Origin: UBA5976 sp037137575
GTDB taxonomy: Bacteria; Actinomycetota; Actinomycetes; S36-B12; UBA5976
DNA: 30,344 nt
Assembly: GCA_037137575.1 (NCBI GenBank)
Contig: JBAXKB010000011.1
Span: 1-30,344, forward strand
Direction of reading: 5' to 3'
The notes under the pieces were generated by a model, which worked only from the letters and a program-made list of their open reading frames with translations, did not search any database and was not told the DNA's origin. Below are positions 7,765 to 15,850 of this stretch, one piece after another. Every line of letters starts with the position of its first letter. Position 1 is the first letter of the stretch. Made by a program: the position numbers and the translations under genes.

Positions 7765-7770
7765 AACGCT
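7765..7770 (+). promoter_or_regulatory. Weak putative -10 element of the amidase gene
   Basis: AACGCT lies exactly 6 nt before the amidase ATG, the same spacing as the other leaderless starts, and differs from the nucS element TACGCT only at the first base. The intervening AGGCGG touches the ATG and is too close to serve as a ribosome site. Confidence 0.25.
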
Positions 7771-7776
7771 AGGCGG

Positions 7777-9219
7777 ATGACTGAGCCAAGTGTTGATACA
7801 GCCGAATACGGATTTGCTACCGCAACTGAACTCCTGCGTGACATCAAATCAGGCGCTTTATCAAGCGCTGAACTAACTGAGGCCCTACTTACTCGCATTC
7901 ACGAGGTCGATGACACAGCTGACGGGCTCAAATCTGTAATCGCAATCAATGCACAGGCGCTTGAACAAGCAGCTGCAGCTGATGCTAATCCAACCGATTT
8001 ACCACTTCATGGTTTGCCAGTGCTAATTAAAGACAACATTGAGGCAGTCGGCTTACCAGCCACTTCTGGCTCGCTGGCATTAGTTGGTCGAACTGTTGTT
8101 GCAGATGCGCCACTGGTGCAACGCCTGCGTGAAGCTGGCGCAATTATTTTGGGCGCAACTAATCTTTCGGAATGGGCCAACATTCGCTCAGGTTCATCAA
8201 CTAGCGGTTGGTCTGGCGTAAATGGACTCACTGCTAATCCGTGGAAGTACGCCCATAGCGCTGGCGGATCTTCATCAGGAACAGGTGCAGCTATTGCTGC
8301 AGGGCTTGCCCCCCTAGCTGTGGGCACTGAAACAGACGGCTCAATCGTGTGCCCGTCTTCGCTTAATGGCGTTGTTGGCATCAAGCCAACAGTTGGGCTT
8401 GTTTCAAAATATGGCATCGCCCCGATCTCAGCTTCCATGGACTCCCCCGGTCCTATGGGTCGCAATGTTCCAGACATCGCTTTGATGCTTGAAGTTCTTG
8501 CTGGGGTGCGCAACTTGGTTGAACTTTGCGATGATGAATCACCGCTTCGAATCGGCGTTGTTAATCAATGGCTAACGGGTGACGATAAAACGAATGCAGT
8601 TTTTGCGCACGCAGTTTCCGAACTCGCTAAAGCCGGAATTCAAGTTACTCAGGTTGATGTAGCAGAGTATGCCGACCATGTTGGCGACGCGGAACTTACT
8701 ATTTTGCTCAGCGAACTCAAAGAAGATCTTTCGAACTACTTGGCGAACCGCGCCGGCAATGGCGTTAAATCACTCGCTGACGTTGTGCAATTTAATATCG
8801 ATAATGCAGATGTGGAACTTCAACACTTCGATCAATCACTTCTAGAACAAGCACTAACCACCAACGGTCGCGACGAAAAATACCGAGCGGCCAGAGAAAT
8901 CGCGCTTGAATGGGCAGTTAATCAGGTCTTGCAACCTGGAATTGCTGATTTTGATGTACTTATTGGCGCTAGTTACGGTCCGGCTTGGATTAGCTCGCTT
9001 ACGAATGGTGATGGCTACGAGGATGCGAGCCCAATAACTTGTGCCCCTGCCTTGGCCGGTTGGCCAATCGGAAGTTTGCCTATGGGATTTGTCGATGGCT
9101 TGCCGGTTGGAATGGGCGTTGTTGCTCGTCCGCGTAATGAGGCAGGACTTGTGCGAGCGATGGGTCAACTAGAGCGAGTCTTTGGCTTAAATGACTTACG
9201 TCCGACTTTTATTCGCTAA
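7777..9219 (+). CDS. Amidase signature family protein (free-standing amidase)
   Basis: A 480-aa amidase-signature hydrolase of unknown substrate. The Ser-cisSer-Lys triad is visible: K85 in VLIKDNI, cis-Ser at S165 or S166 in AGGSSSGTGAA, and nucleophile S189 in TETDGSIVCPSS. It resembles generic amidases (indole-acetamide, 6-aminohexanoate or peptide amidase-like) more than GatA: the neighbouring gatA encodes the normal GatA, and this protein lacks GatA's GGSGGGSS and TDTGGSIRQPA versions of the motifs. No signal peptide is seen, so it is probably cytosolic. It is divergent from ilvD (111 nt between starts) and its last 11 nt overlap the end of convergent gatB. Its substrate cannot be told from sequence. 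Confidence 0.85.
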   Translation: MTEPSVDTAEYGFATATELLRDIKSGALSSAELTEALLTRIHEVDDTADGLKSVIAINAQALEQAAAADANPTDLPLHGLPVLIKDNIEAVGLPATSGSLALVGRTVVADAPLVQRLREAGAIILGATNLSEWANIRSGSSTSGWSGVNGLTANPWKYAHSAGGSSSGTGAAIAAGLAPLAVGTETDGSIVCPSSLNGVVGIKPTVGLVSKYGIAPISASMDSPGPMGRNVPDIALMLEVLAGVRNLVELCDDESPLRIGVVNQWLTGDDKTNAVFAHAVSELAKAGIQVTQVDVAEYADHVGDAELTILLSELKEDLSNYLANRAGNGVKSLADVVQFNIDNADVELQHFDQSLLEQALTTNGRDEKYRAAREIALEWAVNQVLQPGIADFDVLIGASYGPAWISSLTNGDGYEDASPITCAPALAGWPIGSLPMGFVDGLPVGMGVVARPRNEAGLVRAMGQLERVFGLNDLRPTFIR

Positions 9220-10723
9220 CGCCTAATCGCTCAAACAACAATTCACGAACACGAGCTGCGTCAGCCTGACCACGAGTAGCTTTCATAACTGCGCCAACTA
9301 CTGCTCCGGCTGCCGCGAGTTTGCCACTTTGAATCTTTTCAGCAATTGACGGATCCGCAGCCAGCGCCTCATCAATAGCAGCAAGCAATGGTCCGTCATC
9401 AGAGACAACTGCGAGACTGCGCTTGGCCACAACTTCTGCAATTGAACCTTCGCCAGCAAGCACGCCCTCGATTGCTTGACGTGCCAACTTATCGTTGAGC
9501 GCGCCAGTTGAAATTAGCTGTTCAATATCTACCAAATGTTGATGCGTAATTGCCAACGCGGAAAGTTCAACTTCTTGTTCATTTGCTAGTCGGGCCAATT
9601 CACCTGTCCACCACTTACGTGCGGCCGCTGAATCTACGCCGGCAGCAATGCTCGCTTCAACTAAATCGAGTGCATCGGAATTGACCAAAGTTTGCATATC
9701 AAAATCACTGATATCCCACTCGGCAGCAAGACGCGAGCGACGAATTGCCGGATTCTCTGGCAATTCACTACGAAGTTTCTCAACCCACGCAGTATCTGGC
9801 GCAATTGGCAGCAAGTCTGGCTCCGGGAAGTAACGGTAATCTTCAGCATCTGATTTAGAACGACCCGAAGTGGTCACGCCAGTATCTTCATGCCAGTGAC
9901 GAGTTTCTTGAACTACGCGCTGGCCATCAGTTAACCGGGCAGCCTGACGCGTAATTTCGTACCGCACTGAGCGTTCAACCGAGCGAAGCGAATTCACATT
10001 CTTGGTTTCTGAACGAGTGCCAAGTTCAGATTCAGGAGTATCGCGCAGAGACAAGTTCACATCGCAACGAAGCGAACCTTGTTCCATCTTCACATCACTT
10101 ACGCCAAGGTTGCGCAAAATGTCGCGAAGCGCGGCAACGTATGCCTTAGCAACTTCGGGAGCGTACTTCCCAACACCTTCAATTGGCTTAGTAACTATTT
10201 CAATCAGCGGAATACCAGCGCGGTTGTAATCAACTAGCGAGTAATCGGCGCCATGAATACGACCAGTTGCCCCACCCATGTGTGAGTTTTTGCCAGTGTC
10301 TTCTTCCATGTGTGCGCGCTCGATATCGATACGGAAAGTCCGGCGACCTTCATCGGTATCAACTTCAACATCCAGAAAACCTTCAAAACAGATTGGCTCG
10401 TCATACTGTGATGTCTGAAAGTTCTTTGGCATATCCGGGTAGAAATAATTCTTACGCGCAAAACGGCACCAGGTGGCGATCTGGCAATTCAGTGCCAAAC
10501 CAATGCGAATTGCAGACTCAACACCAATTTCATTTAGTGCTGGCAATGCGCCTGGTAAACCTAAGCAAACCGGGCAAACATGTGTATTTGGTGCTGCGCC
10601 AAACTCGGTGCTACAACCACAGAACATTTTGGTTTTGGTGCCAAGTTCCACGTGAACTTCTAAACCAATAACTGGATCGAACTTGGTAATGGCCTCATCA
10701 AAAGGCATCACTTTTTCAGCCAT
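9209..10723 (-). CDS. gatB: Asp-tRNA(Asn)/Glu-tRNA(Gln) amidotransferase subunit B
   Basis: Kinase/transamidase subunit of GatCAB that activates mischarged Glu-tRNA(Gln) or Asp-tRNA(Asn). The 504-aa protein has the start signature DPVIGLEVHVELGTKTKMFCGCSTEFG, zinc ligands C35, C37, C50 and C53 (CGC...CPVC), the HMEEDTGKNSH and DYNRAGIPLIEIVT segments, and a C-terminal YqeY-like domain with GAVVGAVMKATRGQAD near residue 470-485. Its ATG shares a base with the gatA stop (TAATG), so translation is coupled. The 3' end overlaps the convergent amidase by 11 nt. It is the last gene of gatC-gatA-gatB. Confidence 0.97.
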   Translation of the reverse strand: MAEKVMPFDEAITKFDPVIGLEVHVELGTKTKMFCGCSTEFGAAPNTHVCPVCLGLPGALPALNEIGVESAIRIGLALNCQIATWCRFARKNYFYPDMPKNFQTSQYDEPICFEGFLDVEVDTDEGRRTFRIDIERAHMEEDTGKNSHMGGATGRIHGADYSLVDYNRAGIPLIEIVTKPIEGVGKYAPEVAKAYVAALRDILRNLGVSDVKMEQGSLRCDVNLSLRDTPESELGTRSETKNVNSLRSVERSVRYEITRQAARLTDGQRVVQETRHWHEDTGVTTSGRSKSDAEDYRYFPEPDLLPIAPDTAWVEKLRSELPENPAIRRSRLAAEWDISDFDMQTLVNSDALDLVEASIAAGVDSAAARKWWTGELARLANEQEVELSALAITHQHLVDIEQLISTGALNDKLARQAIEGVLAGEGSIAEVVAKRSLAVVSDDGPLLAAIDEALAADPSIAEKIQSGKLAAAGAVVGAVMKATRGQADAARVRELLFERLGVSE

Positions 10724-12225
10724 TATGCACCTGCCAATTCTGGAGCATTACTTAGTAACGGAGCTCCCCATTGTGAGAGCAGGGCGCGCTCAAGAGCCGC
10801 GCCTACGTTATACAAACGATCATCTGCCATTGCTGGCGCCATGATCTGCAGACCAACTGGCAATCCATCTTCCGGCGCTAAACCGATTGGCAAACTCATA
10901 CCTGGCAAACCGGCAAGGTTTAGCGGAATTGTTGCAACATCGTTTAGGTACATTGCAAGCGGATCATCTAGTTTTTCGCCAATTTTGAATGCAGTAGTTG
11001 GCGCGGTTGGCGAAATCAAAACATCAACCTGGGCAAATGCCTTTGCAAAGTCTTGCGCGATTAGCGTGCGGACTTTTTGTGCTTGGCCATAATACGCGTC
11101 GTAATAACCAGCTGAAAGTGCGTAAGTGCCAAGGATGATTCGCCTGGTTACTTCAGCACCAAAGCCTGCAGCACGGGTAAGGCTCATGACCTGCTCAACT
11201 GAATGATTACCGTCGTCACCCGCACGAAGCCCAAAACGCATGCCGTCGAATTTTGCGAGGTTACTTGAACACTCACTTGGCAAAATTAAGTAGTAAGCCG
11301 CAAGCGCATACGGGAAGTTTGGACAAGAAACTTCAACAACATTTGCGCCCAAACTTTCAAGTAGAGCAACTGCTTCTTCAAAACGCTGCTTAACTCCGGT
11401 TTGGAAACCTTCGCCGCTAATTTCTTTCACCACACCGATTGTCATGCCCTTGATATCACCAAGTTTTGCTGCGGCAACTACATCTGGAACCGGTGAATTA
11501 ATTGAAGTTGAATCCATTGGGTCGTACCCTGCAATAACGCTGTGTAGCAGCGCTGTGTCTAGGACGTTGCGACCACACGGGCCTACCTGGTCTAGAGATG
11601 ATGCCAGCGCCACAATTCCGTACCGACTAACGCCACCGTAAGTTGGCTTTACGCCAACAGTTCCAGTTACAGCTGCTGGCTGACGGATTGAACCGCCGGT
11701 ATCAGTACCAATTGCGAGCGGAGCTTCAAATGCGGCGATACATGCAGATGAACCACCCCCAGATCCACCAGGGATACGAGACAGATCCCAAGGATTATGA
11801 GTTGTGCCGTATGCGGAATGTTCGGTTGACGAGCCCATGGCGAATTCATCCATGTTCGTCTTACCAAGAATTATTATTCCGGCTTCACGAAGTTTTGTTG
11901 TAACGGTTGCATCGTAAGGCGGCTTCCAGCCCTCAAGAATTTTTGAACCACAGGTTGTTGGCACACCTTTGGTAGCCACGATATCTTTTAACCCCAGTGG
12001 CACACCGGCCAGGACTGGCAAAACCTCGCCATTTACACGACGCTCATCAATCGCTTTTGCACTAGCAAGAGCGCCTTCGCGATCAACATGTAAAAACGCA
12101 TGCACGGCGGTATCAACCTGATCAATTCGAGCAAGGTGCGCAGTTGTTACTTCAACTGCAGAAACTTCCTTAGCCGCCAACTTCTGGGCTAAATCTGCTG
12201 CCGTTAACCGAATGAGGTCAGACAT
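10723..12225 (-). CDS. gatA: Asp-tRNA(Asn)/Glu-tRNA(Gln) amidotransferase subunit A
   Basis: Glutaminase subunit that releases ammonia for GatB. The protein has 500 aa with the amidase-signature triad K80 (PLGLKDIV), S155 (GGSGGGSSA) and nucleophile S179 (TDTGGSIRQPA), all as in functional GatA. The start ATG at 12225 lies 2 nt after the gatC stop and has a GAGGAG ribosome site 5 nt upstream, formed by the final codons of gatC. The gene overlaps gatB by one base. Presence of GatCAB implies that Gln-tRNA and/or Asn-tRNA are formed by the indirect transamidation route. Confidence 0.97.
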   Translation of the reverse strand: MSDLIRLTAADLAQKLAAKEVSAVEVTTAHLARIDQVDTAVHAFLHVDREGALASAKAIDERRVNGEVLPVLAGVPLGLKDIVATKGVPTTCGSKILEGWKPPYDATVTTKLREAGIIILGKTNMDEFAMGSSTEHSAYGTTHNPWDLSRIPGGSGGGSSACIAAFEAPLAIGTDTGGSIRQPAAVTGTVGVKPTYGGVSRYGIVALASSLDQVGPCGRNVLDTALLHSVIAGYDPMDSTSINSPVPDVVAAAKLGDIKGMTIGVVKEISGEGFQTGVKQRFEEAVALLESLGANVVEVSCPNFPYALAAYYLILPSECSSNLAKFDGMRFGLRAGDDGNHSVEQVMSLTRAAGFGAEVTRRIILGTYALSAGYYDAYYGQAQKVRTLIAQDFAKAFAQVDVLISPTAPTTAFKIGEKLDDPLAMYLNDVATIPLNLAGLPGMSLPIGLAPEDGLPVGLQIMAPAMADDRLYNVGAALERALLSQWGAPLLSNAPELAGA

Positions 12226-12227
12226 TT

Positions 12228-12524
12228 TTACTCCTCATCCAAAATACGTGGAACTCTGAAGCGATCATCTTCAACTGCTGGAGCGCCAGAAAGTGCCTCG
12301 GGTGCGCTTAGTGATTCGGCAGGCACATCAGCGCGGAAAACATTGGTCATTGGAACTGGGTGGCTCATTGCGGGCACACCGTCAGTCGGGGCTGAGGCAA
12401 TCTGGTCAACTGCATCCAAAATTGCGCCTAATTGCGCGGCATAATGGTCGAGTTCGGTTTCTGGAATCTCAATTCGAGCCAGTTTTGCAAGATGTGAAAC
12501 ATCATCACGGGAAATTGCGGACAT
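12228..12524 (-). CDS. gatC: Asp-tRNA(Asn)/Glu-tRNA(Gln) amidotransferase subunit C
   Basis: Small stabilising subunit of GatCAB that wraps between GatA and GatB. It has 98 aa, the usual size, with the family N-terminus SRDDVSHLAKLARIEIPETELDHYAAQLGAILDAVDQI and the C-terminal FRVPRILDEE. It is the first gene of the gatCAB operon. The ATG at 12524 has no Shine-Dalgarno but has TAGAAT exactly 6 nt upstream, indicating a leaderless operon mRNA. Confidence 0.95.
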   Translation of the reverse strand: MSAISRDDVSHLAKLARIEIPETELDHYAAQLGAILDAVDQIASAPTDGVPAMSHPVPMTNVFRADVPAESLSAPEALSGAPAVEDDRFRVPRILDEE

Positions 12525-12530
12525 GTGCCA

Positions 12531-12536
12531 ATTCTA
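12531..12536 (-). promoter_or_regulatory. Putative -10 element of leaderless gatCAB operon
   Basis: TAGAAT, 6 nt upstream of the gatC ATG (spacer TGGCAC), is one of the best -10 matches in the window, with the same hexamer and spacing as upstream of the small gene at 27292. No good -35 at 16-18 nt is seen. Confidence 0.5.
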
Positions 12537-12573
12537 TTGACAAGTGTGGGTTGACTAAACCGCAGTGCCGTCA

Positions 12574-12587
12574 AGCGCTATAGCGCT
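12574..12587. repeat. 14-bp perfect palindrome between ligA and gatC
   Basis: AGCGCTATAGCGCT is perfectly self-complementary and sits 7 bp after the ligA stop and 50 bp before gatC. It may be a protein-binding site upstream of gatC or part of a 3' structure for ligA. There is no T-tract for an intrinsic terminator. Confidence 0.4.
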
Positions 12588-12593
12588 AGCCCC

Positions 12594-14765
12594 TTAGTTT
12601 GCGTTGGCAGCTAAGTAAGCCAAAGCGGCTGCGGAGCCTTGTTCAAGTAACACAACAAAGCCTGCTTCATCAAGGATTGGGCGCGCTAATTCTTGGGCTT
12701 TGGTGGCTTTAGAGCCAGCACCAGGGCCAACCACCACAAAATCTGTCTTAGTTGAAACTGAACTAGCGCACTTTCCACCACGACTAGTAATTGCTTCGCT
12801 AGCACCTTCACGCGAGAAACCTTCAAGAGTTCCAGTGACTACCACTGAGAGTCCAGCAAGGATCTGGGGGCCAACTTCAGCCTGTGCTGATTCCAAAACC
12901 AAACCACCCGCACGCCATTTCTCGATTATCGCCAGGTGCCATGGTTCGCTAAACCATTCCGCAATCGCCCCGGCGATCACTGCGCCAACACCGTCAACCT
13001 CAGCGAAGTCTTCGGGCGTTGCACTTGCCAGCGAATCGATACTTGGAAATGCACGAGCCAGTGCTTGAGCGGTTGGTGGACCAACGTGACGCATCGACAT
13101 TGCGGCAAAGATTCGCCACAACGGCTTAGTGCGAGCCACCTCAAGTTGCGCTAGTAGAAGTTTGGCATTTTCGGCTAACTCACGGTTGACACCCTTCACG
13201 AAGAAATCACTTGTTTGCAATTTTTCTTCGGTCAGTAAAAACAGATCACCTTCATCTTCAATAACGCGGTCTTCCAGGAGCGCCCGAGCTGCCTTTTCGC
13301 CAAGGCCCTCTATATCTAAAACTGCGCGCGAACCTAAGTGCTCTAGTCGGCCACGTAACTGCGCAGGACAACTGCGAGAGTTTGGGCAACGGATATCAGC
13401 ATCGTCTTCTTTTTCTGGAGCTAGTTTGCTGCCGCATTCAGGACACTTGGTTGGCATGGCAAAAGCTGTTTCATTGCCAGTTCTAACTTCAACAACTGGG
13501 CCAAGAATTTCTGGAATCACATCGCCAGCTTTGCGAATGAAAACCATGTCGCCGATCAGCACACCTTTGCGCTCTACTTCAAAACCGTTGTGCAATGTGG
13601 CAAATGAAACCGTTGAACCAGCAACTAAGACAGGATCTACTTGGGCGCGCGGCGTTACTCGCCCGGTACGCCCGACTTGGACACCAATGCCGAGCAACTT
13701 TGTGCGCACGACTGTTGGTGGGTACTTGTAGGCAACCGCCCAACGCGGTGCTCGCGCGGTATAGCCAAGTTCATCTTGTTCATTTAAGTCATCAATTTTG
13801 ATAACTACACCGTCAATGTCGTGCTCTAGCTCGTGTCGGTGTTCGCCGAAGTATGAGATGTATTCGGCTACCTCCTGCGCAGACTTAACTACTTTGACGC
13901 GCTCGGATGTAGGCAAACCCCACTGCTTCAATAATTCATAAGCATGTGACTGGGCGTTGATTGCTAAACCTTCATGAATTCCGATGCCGTGAACAATCAG
14001 CCCGAGACGCCCTAACGAGCGCACAGCCTCGTCGAAGTCCTGCTGCTTACGCGAAAGACTTGTTGAAGAACGCACATCAGATTCTTTTTCGCTTACCTTG
14101 TGCTTAGCAGATTCAAGCGACTCAATGCGCTTGTCAATTCGCAAGCGCAGCGCGCCGGCTGCAGCATTTCGAGGGTTTGCAAACGCGGTTCGCCCAGCCG
14201 CAGTTACCTCAAGATTGAGTGCGTCAAAATCGGCAAGCGAGTAGTAAACCTCTCCCCTTACTTCAATCAATTCAGGCGCTGAACTACCCGGTGCAATATC
14301 TAATTTTCGCGGAATGCAATTCATGTATTCAACATTCGCAGTGACATTTTCGCCAACACTGCCACTGCCGCGAGTTGCTACAGATTCGAGTTCGCCGTTT
14401 CGATAGACGGCATTAATCGCCAAACCATCAATCTTCAATTCACACAAGAAATCATGTGCGCCTACGCGCTTGAACCAAGCATCGAGTTCGTCAAGATCAA
14501 AAACGTTGTCTAGACTCCACATTTTTGATGGATGTTCAAACTCGCCAAAATCTTTTGCGACTTCGCCACCGACAGATTGTGTTGGTGAGTCGGCGGTAAC
14601 AATTTCGGGATACTTAGTTTCAATTTCCGTTAACTCTTGAAATGCAATGTCGTATTCAGCATCTGAAATTGTTGGTTTGTCGTGCTGGTAGTAATTTGTT
14701 CGTGCGTGCTCGATGAGCGTGACTAGCTCGTCTCTCTTTTCACGGACGACCTTCGGGATACTCAC
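12594..14765 (-). CDS. ligA: NAD-dependent DNA ligase
   Basis: Essential replicative ligase sealing nicks with NAD+. The 723-aa protein shows, in order: domain Ia (YYQHDKPTISDAEYD, 25-39), the adenylated lysine K111 in CELKIDGLAINAVYR, NPRNAAAGALR (197-207), the OB-fold, a Cys4 zinc finger (C441, C444, C460, C466), helix-hairpin-helix repeats, and a C-terminal BRCT domain (about 638-720). An extra charged stretch of roughly 30-35 residues lies within about 209-253. The start is GTG at 14765, overlapping the mnmA stop by 4 nt (GTGA), so it is translationally coupled as the last gene of desulfurase-mnmA-ligA. Family and function are firm. Confidence 0.97.
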   Translation of the reverse strand: MSIPKVVREKRDELVTLIEHARTNYYQHDKPTISDAEYDIAFQELTEIETKYPEIVTADSPTQSVGGEVAKDFGEFEHPSKMWSLDNVFDLDELDAWFKRVGAHDFLCELKIDGLAINAVYRNGELESVATRGSGSVGENVTANVEYMNCIPRKLDIAPGSSAPELIEVRGEVYYSLADFDALNLEVTAAGRTAFANPRNAAAGALRLRIDKRIESLESAKHKVSEKESDVRSSTSLSRKQQDFDEAVRSLGRLGLIVHGIGIHEGLAINAQSHAYELLKQWGLPTSERVKVVKSAQEVAEYISYFGEHRHELEHDIDGVVIKIDDLNEQDELGYTARAPRWAVAYKYPPTVVRTKLLGIGVQVGRTGRVTPRAQVDPVLVAGSTVSFATLHNGFEVERKGVLIGDMVFIRKAGDVIPEILGPVVEVRTGNETAFAMPTKCPECGSKLAPEKEDDADIRCPNSRSCPAQLRGRLEHLGSRAVLDIEGLGEKAARALLEDRVIEDEGDLFLLTEEKLQTSDFFVKGVNRELAENAKLLLAQLEVARTKPLWRIFAAMSMRHVGPPTAQALARAFPSIDSLASATPEDFAEVDGVGAVIAGAIAEWFSEPWHLAIIEKWRAGGLVLESAQAEVGPQILAGLSVVVTGTLEGFSREGASEAITSRGGKCASSVSTKTDFVVVGPGAGSKATKAQELARPILDEAGFVVLLEQGSAAALAYLAANAN

Positions 14766-15850
14766 GCATTCTCCATGCGACGCGATCTTGAAATAGTTGC
14801 TGAGCCGATTACTCGAGTATCGTCATAAAGCACGGCTGCTTGCCCCGCTGCTACTCCACGAAGGTAGTCGTCAAGTACCACTCGAATGCCGTCGTCGGTT
14901 AACTCAACTCGAGCCGGCAACGCATCCCCATGTGCACGAACCTGCACATGAATGCGCTGACCAGTCAGTGGCAACGGACCAGACCACCGCGGATTAATTC
15001 CTTCAATCACATTGATATCAAGCAACATTGGCGGGCCAACCAGGACAGTGTTCTTTTTCACATCAACATCAACGACATATCGACGCGCACCATCACCAGT
15101 GGGATTTCCTAGCGCCAAACCACGGCGTTGACCAACAGTGAATGCTTGCGCGCCCGGATGTGTGCCAACTTTATTGCCTGTTTCAGCATCAATCACATCG
15201 CCCGGAACGGTTTCAATTTGGCGCGAAAGCCACCCAGCCGTATCACCATCTGGAATGAAGCAAATGTCGTGACTATCGGGTTTTTGTGCCACCAAGATGC
15301 CACGAGCTTCTGCTTCTGCACGCACTTCAACTTTCGTGCTATTTCCAAGTGGGAAAATTGAATGTGAAATCTGTTCTGCGGTAAGTACGCCTAATACATA
15401 CGACTGATCTTTTGTTGGATCAATCGCGCGATGTAGTTCGCGACCATTAGGGCCATCAAACACTTGTGCATAATGTCCGGTGCAAACCGCGTCGAAGCCA
15501 AGATTCATCGCGCGTTCTAGGACAGCCTCAAACTTTATGCTCTCGTTGCAGCGTAGACATGGGTTTGGGGTGCGGCCTTCAGAATATTCATGAATGAAAT
15601 CTGCAATTACTTTTTCTTGAAACTCAGCAGACATATCCCAAACATAAAATGGTGCGCCCAACATGTCGGCTGCGCGGAATGCATCATTGGAATCTTCGAT
15701 AGTGCAGCAACCACGAGCGCCAGTTCGGTGTGACTGCGGATTTCTAGACAGCGCTAAATGCACAGCCGTTACTTCATGTCCAGCATCGACAGCGCGCGCA
15801 GCAGCAACCGCTGAATCAACACCGCCAGAAAGCGCAGCTAAAACTTTCAT
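14762..15850 (-). CDS. mnmA: tRNA-specific 2-thiouridylase
   Basis: Thiolates U34 of tRNA-Lys, -Glu and -Gln, using ATP to activate the base and sulfur relayed from a cysteine desulfurase. It has 362 aa. The PP-loop SGGVDS occupies residues 8-13. The catalytic pair is C101 (NPCLRCNESIKF) and C197 (DSHDICFIPDG), matching the two cysteines of the E. coli enzyme. DQSYVL (148-153) and the C-terminal beta-barrel are present. The ATG overlaps the desulfurase stop by 4 nt (ATGA), and its own stop overlaps ligA (GTGA). Adjacency to the desulfurase suggests a dedicated sulfur donor. Confidence 0.96.
   Translation of the reverse strand: MKVLAALSGGVDSAVAAARAVDAGHEVTAVHLALSRNPQSHRTGARGCCTIEDSNDAFRAADMLGAPFYVWDMSAEFQEKVIADFIHEYSEGRTPNPCLRCNESIKFEAVLERAMNLGFDAVCTGHYAQVFDGPNGRELHRAIDPTKDQSYVLGVLTAEQISHSIFPLGNSTKVEVRAEAEARGILVAQKPDSHDICFIPDGDTAGWLSRQIETVPGDVIDAETGNKVGTHPGAQAFTVGQRRGLALGNPTGDGARRYVVDVDVKKNTVLVGPPMLLDINVIEGINPRWSGPLPLTGQRIHVQVRAHGDALPARVELTDDGIRVVLDDYLRGVAAGQAAVLYDDTRVIGSATISRSRRMENA

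Noticed and set aside
8007..8513. 168-aa open frame on the minus strand opposite the amidase
   Set aside because: It covers the conserved amidase signature on the other strand; no promoter or family match is seen.
10267..10671. 134-aa open frame opposite gatB
   Set aside because: Antisense to the zinc-binding and substrate regions of gatB; no independent support.
13129..13731. 200-aa open frame on the plus strand opposite ligA
   Set aside because: It is the reverse complement of a conserved ligase coding region, with composition typical of an antisense shadow and no recognisable family.
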